Shown here piece by piece: positions 48,725-59,599 of a stretch of 64,000 bases of DNA. The translations under genes were made by a program, and so were the position numbers. The stretch's first letter is position 1. Each line of letters starts with the position of its first letter. The stretch is from positions 3,513,494 through 3,577,493 of the forward strand of contig CM018604.1 of the NCBI GenBank assembly GCA_009192285.1, read 5' to 3'. This DNA comes from Morchella semilibera. Its lineage: Eukaryota > Ascomycota > Pezizomycetes > Pezizales > Morchellaceae. The notes below the pieces were generated by a model. It was not told the DNA's origin and made no database searches. It worked only from the letters and a program-made list of their open reading frames with translations.

Positions 48725-49724
48725 CTATGGTGCTTCTCCTTTCCGATTTCTTCGACGCTCGAACTTTGGGATATTCTGGCTATGACAACTCCTTAGATGT
48801 GCTAGAAGATTTGCTCGCCTTTTGAATCCTGCCGCCCCCAAACGATGCCATTTACAATCATAAAAACAATCAAAAAGCTGTTGATTGTTCTTCTTTCCAC
48901 AGTACCCAAACAATCTCTTAAAGGCAAGTGGATCATTGCCAATGCCGAGGGGAGCCATAGCTACATCGATGTTAGAAGGAGGGCAGACGGGAGCCGCGTG
49001 CACCGGGAGTTTTTTGTCAGCTATATGTACTAGTGCTGCTTCCAGCGTTTCGAAATTATGGACGGCGGGAGGTGCACGCGAATCCCAAATAAAGGTTTGG
49101 GGCTGTCTGGCATATGTCCGAGGATTGTTGGTACGAAGAGAGCTGCCGCCCGAATTTTCTTCCAATTCGAAGGCTTCCTGGACTGCGTGTCTGTTGCTTC
49201 TTAGTCCCCAAAAATATTGTTAGCTCCCGTTGGTTAGAAAATACCGGATCTCTGTTCTGAAGGAGAACCTACCCAATATAATTACTACATGTACTCTCTT
49301 GATAGAGGTATTCGGCACGACTAACTCGATTTTGAGCAAGCGCTAGATAGCCTCCGTTAAGAGTTTCGGGGAATGTGGTCTGTGGGGTTGTAACGGTTGT
49401 GGAGGTTGATACCACCCCCGTCATACATGCTTCTGAGAGATGACTGAAATGTATTATATTAGCGACACGAAAAGAAAGAGATTACTCTCCAATGTACGTC
49501 ATATTTAAGTGAGTTTGTTTTACAGACCTTCTAGATGATACGCAGATGTTGCCGCCCAACAATGACCTCGAATCCGAGCTCTGGTAATTTGGTTGGGTTT
49601 TCTCATTCTCCCCATCGGAAGAGAGCCTCTCACGATATGATACAATCCGATTAGGGTTCTGATTTTGTAGAGAGATGCGGGAAGTACGAGCTGGACGGGT
49701 GCGAGGAGGGAGGTTGGTGGCCAT
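48725..49724 (-). CDS. C2H2-like zinc-finger protein, copy C (280 aa)
   Basis: Three exons, 49528-49724 (197 nt, the same length as exon 1 of copy B), 49273-49443 and 48725-49199. Introns of 84 and 73 bp are all in phase (first junction phase 2, as in copies A and B). The N terminus MATNLPPRTRPARTS is basic. The middle includes a Thr/Ser-rich stretch. The finger near residues 230-265 reads LFDCFYDC, nine residues, FKRRANLLAHLRSCH, then SQNIPK, and the protein ends in a basic tail (ERRRNRKGEAP). The preceding FGYCGKKNN segment aligns with the PGY segments of copies A and B. No frame break is seen. Function unknown; nucleic-acid binding is inferred from the finger and basic tail. Confidence 0.8.
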
Positions 49725-52700
49725 AGCTATGGAGCGTCAGGGGGGGGGTACGAATTTCTTTGTAAGGATTGTTGTTAGATTGCTTTATGTCTGCAGTGGG
49801 TAATATGAAAGGAGACGAATTCTGCTAGGGACTAGCATCCTTTTAAAACCTCTATTTCATGCATCAAGGCATGCATAAAACCCTTTTGTTCCTTCTACTC
49901 TTCACACTCTGGAGTAGTTGTGGTAGTCTCTTAGGTGTCCTCGTGCTCAATATCGCATTTCTTAATCTATTAGCTCAGTCTTCTCTCTTGCTCTCAGCAG
50001 AATCCCGTGTATTCAACACCTATAAAAACCCAGGTACGTCCATCCTAATGCTTGAGCGCATATTGGATCGACAACGGATCAGCTATGACTCCCTATCATA
50101 GATATTCTTATGCCCAAGCCATATACGTAGGATCATAGGGGCTGGGGGCATGTAGGAAAGATCGGGATGGGTTGTAACTAAGTACATAGGTGTTTGCGTC
50201 AAATGTCGGCATTTAATTATTACCCATGATAGACCCTAGTAATTTGATGGTATGTGGAGATCCTAAAGAAGCAATTTGAATCAGTGGACCAAAAATATTA
50301 AAACCATGTAAAATACAATTGTGTGGGGATAGGGCCGCACATACAAGCACGCTGATTGTGAGCCACCATGTACGTATTCCAAACTTCAAGTAGTTGGGTC
50401 CGAGCACATCAAAAACCTAGCCATGAAGCAATAACATGTACATGATCCCGCTCTCCAGCCCAGAGAATGATATTACAGGCAGGCCACGCCATGTGAGGGC
50501 ACTTCATTGCCTGTAAAGACCGTAATTGGAGATGTAGAACAAACCAGCGAGCTTTGGGTCTATATTGCATAACTAGAGCCTAGGAACTCCCAAGTAGTCG
50601 CACATGCAGGACTTGGGACTGGTCCATTAATGGCTTGGCGGCTACATCTTCCGTCAAGAGCTGTTATTCCTCTAACCATTAGGGTTACGGGATATACTTT
50701 TCTGTAGGTTTATAAGGAACCCCTTGGGCTGGGCCTGCGGAGTAACTTTGTTCCTGACTGGTGAGCCGGTTTTGAGCTTTCAATCGCAGCCGCCGGTGTA
50801 CAGGGTTTTCATAATTCGTTCCAATGAGATTCGTACTCAGTCCTGGACCGTTTACATCAATCGAGCTTTTGTGGTACAATCCCGAGCTATTTATTTCGAG
50901 GGTTTCATGAACCGAATGAGCGGCGTACGTATGTATACGTGGGCGGTGAAAAATCGTATCATATGATACAAAAGTATATGCTGCGAATATTAGCTAAATT
51001 AATCACAATAGGGTCTTTTTATACTTACCTCGTAGCTGGATGCCTGGTGGCCCCGAATCATTCTATAATATAAGAAGTGAATGGTATAGAGGATACAGTG
51101 AAATGTAAAGTAAAAACATCGAACTCCCAGTCCTTCCGCATTTTTATCTAGGCCGCAGAGATAGTGTTATAGGTGTAGGATTATTAACAGACTAAACGTT
51201 GTATCAGTGTAACCTCTCTAAGAGTAAGAGAGGTAGTGAAGGGGCCCTTATAGGTGAGGTTATAGCTGCGTCTTCTGTCTATGAGAGCCCTTGGAGTCTG
51301 TTGTTCCGCGAGGAGTAAAGGAGCGATAGTAAGGAGCTAGGAACTGGGGCTCCTATTATATACATTGTGAATACCTGGTCTTAAGAAGATACTATTACTC
51401 TTATTATTAAAAGTAAGAACCCAAACAATGTAGTACCGAGTTCCATATCTAAATATAAAAGAATATATACATAAATCTCGGATCAGGGGTAATATACCTC
51501 TTACTTTGTGTATTTGACAAATATATCAATCTAGCTCATGGACGATGTCTTGTTCTGTCGTGGCACTTTAGATCCACAGCCTCACCGTAGGAACAGAGGA
51601 GTCGGAGGTCGCTAATCTTCGTGGCGTGCTAAGTCAACTCTGAACCTGCGCACTGCGCGTTCTCTATTCCCTCGAGTAGGTAATGCATGAGAATGAAAGA
51701 ATGTTGGTGAAGAAGCTTTGAGAAGTTCGAGGACTAGGTCTATATCATGATCAGTTGAAGGACTAGGTCTGATTATGTATCCCCGCGCGTTTCTACGCTA
51801 CATTTCTTATATTGCGCATGTCTTACACACTACCAATTGTTTAGCTGCGCGAGTTGGGCAGAAAGTCGACAAATAGCCCTGCACACCGGCTGAACGGCCG
51901 CAGGTCCCCCCCTAAAACACCTAGACTTTCTGTCAAACTCGCGCAGCTAGGATAGAATACTCTATTGCCACTGCGCGCTCGCCCCGCCCACGGAAGGTAG
52001 CCCAATCGAAACTTCTCGCCTCATGCAGTCAAACACGGCACGACAAGCATACCACCTCCACCTCCACCTCTTAAAGTACCCCGTGGATCAAATCAATACC
52101 GCTTTCTAAAGCTCCAGAGCTATGTCCTTCTTGATCATCTTTCTCATATGGACCGCGAGTTTGATCGCTGTTCATCTACTCATCTAAGAATTGAGGTCTG
52201 GGCATGACTTGCATTGAATTGGGTTTCTGGGAATTCCAGGCACTAGAGGGCTGTTACAGCACAGGCTCTATGACCCGAAAGCTCAGTAGGAATTGGATAC
52301 CTAGATGTGAGGTAATTCCTAATGCTATCACCTTCCAGTCATAATCCCAACCCTTCGCGGCTACGCACGATTAATCCGCCGATGAGTAGTTGAGAAATAT
52401 GTAGGACTATTCGGCTGTTGCGCATGAGTCTTTCGGCGCTGGTTTAGGATTCGATAGTTTACCATATATGATGGACTAGTATTGAATTTGGGGTGGCGAT
52501 CGAACACGGCGCAATGTTCTTAAGCGTCTTGATATGTGATATATTTTGTGTACCTAAGGTCGCATGCACACATCAACCTTCCCAAAGTTGAGAAGAATTC
52601 TTGTGCGCATGCATATGAGATACCACACCCACGTTTCTTCAAGGCCCCTACGAGAGATTCCATAAGAGAAGTTTCAAACCCGGCCGGGCTTACATGGATC

Positions 52701-53880
52701 AGACAGCTTGAAGAAGCGTGATATGCGCGCGCACACATGCAAAAAGCCCCATCGGGGCAGGCTACATGATATAGTTTCGATCCAGTATCCGTTCTACAAA
52801 TCAATTCATTACACGAACAATTGCGCGCGCGCGGGAGAGTTTATTATGGACATGCACAGGTTATACGTCACATTATGGCTATATGATCACGCACTTATAC
52901 GTTTTCATTACATGCAGCTGGGCATTTTGATTTCGTGGTAGGCAGAATTGTTACTATCCTACAGGCGTAGCCATCACGATCCACTATAGGGGGCCACCAA
53001 TAAATGTAGTTATGTATCTCTCTTACTTCGGGTGATAATATCATATCAGCCACCACCGGTAGTGTATAATACTACACCATTTAAACATACTAAAACTATA
53101 TGCGTGTCAGTTTCTATGGTGGTGTAACTGCACTAAACCTCTTTTGTATGAAATTCCCTAATAGGGGTTGTCACACATCATGAAATTTATTTTATTTTTT
53201 ATTTTATATTATATTATACATTTATATACATTTTAAATATAATATATATCCAATATATAATGCATATAGATAGTTATTTGATATATAATATATATCTATT
53301 ATATACGATAAGAATCATCGTGAGGGATGATATCAATGAATTTGATTATTGTTTCTCTTATTACATACTTATTCTCCGGCATATACTATACCTGAGATTT
53401 AATTTGATTTGCAATCATCTAAATATTCCAAATCGTAGATGTTTTCTCCCTATGATAAAATTCCGAGTATTTTGACTTAACTGTGAAGTATATTGAACTA
53501 TACCTTACAGACATAGAGATTTATGTCAAGAGATATGAAAATATGATTTATCATATTTCGTAATATTTTTAACCGGAATATACCGTGGATATTATTATCT
53601 ATATATGTATATTATCAAAACATCAAGGAATATATCCTTGTAATCGGCGACTATAATATCATTATGTATTAAACTAGGTATGTATGAAGAAAGCGGGGAA
53701 ATCTTGCGCTCAGATTATATATATTTCTCACAAATAATCCAAGCTCTTAATTCTAAAATTTAGTTCAGTATATCGACACCCAACAAATTATTTTCAGCTA
53801 AATTGAAAGATTGTACGATACTTTGGTTTGTATAAACTTCTCCTTTATTTTTTTTCATTCTCATTTGAGACTTGAACAAT
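49725..53880. other. Gene-free stretch before the Helitron-like block
   Basis: No supported gene. A small ATG frame at 49859-50101 has a hydrophobic N terminus but no other support. An inverted repeat lies at 51842-51949. From about 53.15 kb the sequence becomes strongly AT-rich, which probably marks the left side of the mobile-element block. Confidence 0.4.
51842..51949. mobile_element. Inverted-repeat element with 26-bp arms
   Basis: TAGCTGCGCGAGTT..CAGAAAGTC at 51842-51867 and its complement at 51924-51949, matching at 24 of 26 positions. The 56-base interior contains a C run. MITE remnant or foldback; target-site duplication not evident. Confidence 0.5.
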
Positions 53881-55206
53881 ATGCCGATATATTTTGCACT
53901 TGTGGGATATGTTGTTTCGGTTACTGGCGTGGGGGGTTATAAAACTGCTACGATCACGCATGATGATTCAAGTGGTATTCGTCAAGAAGTTGATATTCGA
54001 TACTTTATGTCATTAGAGACTACTCTATACCCTGATAGAGTATATTTGCTTAATGGTACTTTGATTCATAGTGCTAATCGAAAACCAAAGGTAATTATTC
54101 AAATCTCCGTTCTATTTTATCTCTATTGATATTATAAATAGTTTTTATATTGACATATACATTCAACAGCTGTCCTTATTGCGTAGTATCGAGCTTCAGA
54201 AAGGATTACTAGATAATAAACATATCGCAAACGATTTATACATTAACTCCACCGTTACAATTACATCAGATCTCAAAGTCGTTGGGACAGCTGAAGAGTT
54301 GAAATGCTTCGAGGGGCAGATGTTTCAATATGATGGAGAAACTCGATCAGATGTTCCGGTACTATATATAAATCTCAATGATTTGAACAATCATACTAAT
54401 TCAGAAGTTAGTGTCAGTTAACCTTCCTTCTAAATACGCAATCTCCATTATTTGCAAAGCTCTCTCAGTATCTTGTATCCGGCAAAACAGTTGATGCATC
54501 ATTCAAGTACCAATATGAATGTCCAGAAGATCGGGGTAAGTTTGATCATTTTAATCAAATTATAAGTTAGTTCATTAGCTAATAGATATAATAAGCCTAT
54601 GGCGAGGTAGTATCTATAAGCTTTGCTCGAGATCTTGCACCAAAAGATGACAAAGCGAGCATTTTTCAAACACCAAAGAAAAAGCGTAATGTCCTCCTTG
54701 GACCTATCGGATCTGAAAGCCCTCCTTCTAAGTTGCCCAAAACTATACAAGATCGGACACTAAACCGCTACAAACAACCTTTTGCATCCTCTTCTTCAGA
54801 AACAGTTTCATGGAGTCATACGTCAACACCGGTTGGAAAAATATCTTCAGTTATTACCGATAAATTTGAGGGAGGAGGTGCTATTGATAATCTATCGTCA
54901 CCAATATCAGTATCGGGACCATCCAACACCAATCGTCAAAGTGTTTCAACTCCTAACGATAATCATTATATTGATTCTATCGGGAAAAATGCAATTCAAA
55001 TGCTAGAATCAACTCAACATATGATTACACCTGAACCAATATGCACAAACAATCCAAATGATTCACCGTTGAGCTCTCCCTCCCCTTCAATTTTAATTGA
55101 AGAAAATACAGAGAGTCAATTGATAGATCATGAATCTACTCAAGTTCGTTCACGTGGGATATCTAAAACTACTCGTTCAAAGGGTAAAGGACGTGGTGTA
55201 ATTTAA
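53881..55206 (+). CDS. Helitron-associated ORF1, possible ssDNA-binding protein (377 aa)
   Basis: Four exons, 53881-54090, 54170-54406, 54460-54535 and 54596-55206, with introns of 79, 53 and 60 bp, all in phase. Exon 3 is defined by gttagt and caaag splice sites; without that intron the frame closes at 54419. Residues 1-~185 alternate short hydrophobic strands with polar turns (VGYVVSVTGVGGY; VYLLNGTLIHSANRKPK), compatible with an OB-fold-like domain. Residues 201-207, PKKKRNV, form a clear monopartite nuclear-localisation motif. The rest is Ser/Thr/Pro-rich and ends in a basic tail (TRSKGKGRGVI). It sits 145 bp upstream of the RepHel gene on the same strand. Some plant Helitrons carry an RPA-like ssDNA-binding gene. 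A similar role here is inference, and I did not recognise a specific family. Confidence 0.72.
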
Positions 55207-55351
55207 ATTGTTTTCTGTTCCATTTTTTTTTCTGAATATATATATTTTAAATATGTTTTTGTTATTTTATTGGTTGATTATTTGGATGTTTCTTTGTTAT
55301 TTCATTAACTGATTATTTATTTATTATTAGTATCTATATTCAATTTAAACC

Positions 55352-58300
55352 ATGTCGTCTCGGTTCAGATCATATATTCCTGCGATAGACAATATCGAAG
55401 AATTTAGTTCTCATAATATGAGGCCCGCTGTATTTGTCAACTCTGACGACTTGATTGATCATGATGGAAGTTTATTTTCTACATACCGATTTATTCAACA
55501 ACATAATCAGAGTATTCGTATTCAATCTGCGCAACATCAATCAGAACGGCAATCTATTCAGTCATCGTATACTTCAGTTCCTCTAGAAATACGAGAGCCA
55601 ATTATCTTTACTCCTGATCGTCTCTTTCAAAACCTCATTCAACGATTCAAAACCAACTACAACAAATCTTTTCCTGATACACCATGTGCATTTTGTGGTA
55701 CATTGATGTTAGAAAGACATATTAAATGGGTACCAAAACAACAAGATGCAGTATATACATTATCTACTATACTTGATTTCCTTCCTACTACCAAACTCAA
55801 AAACGATATTGAATTTATAGCAATATGTTATTCATGCAATATCAATCCACGGTTGCCACCAACTGCAGGACCATGGCCGGCCGAGCTACTTTCTCTTCCT
55901 CAACGCTCTCGGATATTTCTATCACCAATATCATTGCAAACCAATTTAGGTCGTACCCAAAGTTATAGTAATAATCACAATCCATATTCAACATATCGTA
56001 CAGTAACCGGTAGAATGAATATTACCAGAAACCCTAGAGCTATTGCGTTGTATACCGGAACTCTTGGAGCTTATCTTGAGAGTTCAACAAATCAATTCGA
56101 TCAATCTCATGATACCGAGAAGCTTGAATGTTGTCGCAGTTGGTTATTAACAAATAATATACTTTTTCAGAGATATGATATACGAAGAGAGCTGCAACTT
56201 AGTCCTTTACCTACAGTTTCTTTAATTTCAAGTACTGATTCAAATACGGATGAAACACGACCTTGGAACCGCCCCGATATAGTTTTAAACCCTTTCAATT
56301 ATCCTTCACAGGTTGCAAATGAAGATCATCGATATTTTCGATTGCCAGTTGCATCTCTTCCCTCTACCAATTCAGGTGAACGTATTGGAATACAACGATC
56401 AGATCCTGCTTTGGAAGCCTTGCTTTTTTCCAGTCTTATATCCATGGGGTAGAGGACAGTATATACGTTCAATTCGGCAACCAAATACGATCCGCTCTAA
56501 AAATACCATGGCTACCGATGCTAAAATCAAACTCAGCTCAATTATATCTGTTTTCCGTGATGATCATTACTGGGGACCATGGATATATATGGAAATTGAG
56601 GCGATTAGAATACTGCAAAATAACTGCCGTATTGTTAAAGGATATCAAGAAAGAGGTGCACATTCACGACATACTGCTGCTGAACTATTACAACAGAGTC
56701 AATACGGTCCATGGTCTATCGTTAATGAACATCTAACCACAACCATTCCACGATTCATACGGACAGGTGATACATTTTTTCTGAACGCAGAAAGTAATGT
56801 TCGATGTATGTTACAGACACATGGAATACCTACTTTATTCGTTACTACTACATTTTCTGAACAATGGAGTGATTACCGAAACATTCTACAACGAACGGGG
56901 AATCATGATATATTGCCTTCAAATCGACCATGGGATGCTGTGCAGTACTATTACGAACGTTGGCATTGGATTAAAAAATCTTTTTTCCGGATCCCTTCAG
57001 TATCAGGTTTTGGACGTTTAAATGAGTTAGTTGAACGGCATGAATTTTCAACTGAGGGGGGCCAATACATACACACTCACTTCTGTGGTCCGAGTTAACA
57101 CAGAATCAACTCATCGAGCAAAATTTTATTCGAGCCGACCTACCAAACTCCGATACAGAACCAGAACTATATGCTTTAGTAATTCAACATCAAGTTCATT
57201 CATGTGAACCTAGACTATGTGGTGGGAGTAGGGATGAGGCTGGAACGTGTAGGAAAGGGTTTCCTGCGGAACTTTCAAATCTCACATACCAAAAGGAAGG
57301 AGAAATTAGGTATACATATAGGAGAATTAAAGAGGAGGACGGGTATATCGTTCCATACAGTCCTAGGCTATTGCTATTATGGGGGAGCACATTGCAACGT
57401 ACAATATTGTACCTCTGGTGGTTTAGCCAAATACATAACAAAATATGTTACCAAGGGCAGAGCCAAAATCTATCGTCCAGCGTCAATAGCTCAAGTCATA
57501 CTAATGACCACCATACTTGCTCGAAGAATGGGATCTATGGAATCTATGGGTCCTACTCTTAAGCTTTCCAATCTTTCAAATGTCAAGTTCATGTGTTTAT
57601 CTACCTACATCAATGCCGTCAGATCGTTCCAGCGTAGTCAAACCCGCTTGGTTGCTAGAAGTTGATCCCACATCTGAAGATATTTTCTTACCCCCGATGC
57701 AATTGAAAAAGTATTTCAATCGACCAGAAAATATCATCTTTGAACATCTTACGTACTTCAAATACCATTCACTTTACAAAATCGAACGCACCCGTCGGCG
57801 TCACAGACTGAAGTATGGATGGATAAGTTGGGTAATTTTATTTATCAACGGAAAAAAGTATATTACCAATTACATTTCTATCTCTATCAAGTGTAAAGCT
57901 AATTGTGGTAGCCACTTATGATCCGACATGTTATAGACGATTGGCGGATGGAGAGGGATTCTTCTTTAATAAACTATTGGAGATTCAGCATTGGCGATCT
58001 GATGATGAGATACATGGGGGTTATCTCAATTACCGAGAGCATTTGCTACAGGCGATTTCCTGATATGTATGAACAAGTTCAACGTATCTACCAACAAGGA
58101 ACACAACGGACTACACTACATATCTCAAGCGTTTATCAAGAATTGATAGAAGCTGTATTATCAATGTCTGAAGAATCTGTCCAAGAGATTGTCCGAAAAC
58201 AACTTCTCGAATTGCAACAACTACCCACTCCGATTCAAAACAACAAGGCAGTATTCAACCTACAGGGCGATCAATATTATGCATATACGAAAATCACTCA

Positions 58301-59599
58301 AATCAATTTTCAACTTTCCTACCGGCGGTATTAGCCTTAAATTCTTCATTACCGGATCTGCAGGTACAGGGAAATCATATCTTTTTAAAGGCATTAGAAC
58401 GTTGGTTTGACGTCAATCACTTCAAATACCTCAAGCTTGCACCAACTAGTATTGCGGCGAATAATATATCAGGTCAAACCATTCATTCAGCATCGAACAT
58501 AGGTGCAGATGGAGGAGTCAGAATGTTAAAGTCAAGTCTCTTACAACTTCCCGACAGGCTTGAAGAAATACGGTGTATAAAGATATTGGTAATAGATGAG
58601 ATATCAGTGGTGGAACGCAGAGTTTATTAGATTTTATATCTGGATTGTTTTGCAAGGATACATAATAACTTGAAACCTTTCGGAAATCTACATATCATTT
58701 GTATGGGAGATTTAATGCAACTTCCGCCGGTATCGGGTCAGAAGGTCTTCCGTTCAACATTGTGGCAATTCTTTAAACCAATCTTTTAAAACAATCCATG
58801 CGTCAACGAGATGATCCAGAGTTCTTTCAACTACTCAACGACTTACGGTTTGGACGAATCACTCCTCAAAGTCAAGCTATATTACAAGATAAAGTTCAAC
58901 AATTTCATATTCGTAATACCAGTTATCTTACAACATTTCTTGTATCCTATCGGAGGACGGCATCACAAATAAATCACCTTCTCCTCGAAACATTACCGAT
59001 TGAGGCTTCATATACACATATCTCTATCGATCGGGAAGAAGGAGAAATCATTTCTAGTATGGAATATTCTCGTACCTTCAAAACCGGCACAAACTTTCCA
59101 TATGAGGTTGTTTGTGTTCCAGGAGCTAAAGTCATGTTTCTAACAAATGGTTTGATATCGCTCGGTATATCTAATGGGACATGTGGTATTATTGTATCTT
59201 TACGGGAAGGTGGTCTACCAAATGTTGCATTTCCAACATATGAGGGTATTAGAGTAAGCTTATCCATCCGATAATTATATATAATACTAACAAATACAGA
59301 TTGTTGAAGTTTCAAAGGATACAATACATTTTCGAAGTCACGGAATCCGTTATTCCCGTACACAACTTCCTATTCAAAACGCATTTGCCTTAACAGTTCA
59401 TAAAACACAGGGCTTATCGTTGAATAAAATATGTATAAGTTTTGATGATTCCATGTTTTTTGTTGGGCAAGCATATACAGCTCTGAGTCGTGCAAAAAAA
59501 CTATGCGATGTAGAGATAAGTACTTTTCATATTGCTGCAGTTAAAGTTGATCAGGAGGCGGTACGAGAGTATCAACGATTGGAAATGATTGCTGTTTGA
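55352..59599 (+). pseudogene. Helitron Rep/Pif1 helicase (RepHel), frameshifted
   Basis: The N-terminal part has a zinc-binding segment (PCAFCG at ~55682 and CYSC at ~55826). The Helitron_like_N region contains FPVLYPWGRG, PTLFVTTTFSEQW, FGRLNELVERHEF and the HUH nuclease motif IHTHSLLW (~57066-57092). The two-tyrosine motif YITKYVTKG is at ~57432-57458. The helicase has Walker A GSAGTGKS (~58358), motif Ia LAPTS..AA and GQTIHSA, DEIS (~58596), GDLMQLPPVSGQ (~58708), LTVHKTQG (~59393) and YTALSRAK (~59473). The final part contains a genuine 46-bp intron (59254-59299). The frame changes at least eight times by single bases, for example at ~56427 (T run), ~57058 and ~57375 (G runs), ~57600, ~58300 and ~58610-58680, so it cannot give one protein as written. 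Probably a decaying copy; some breaks could be base-calling errors in homopolymers. Confidence 0.9.

Noticed and set aside
51150-51500. Possible solo LTR starting TGTTATAGG
   Set aside because: No matching 3' end, primer-binding site or target duplication could be identified.
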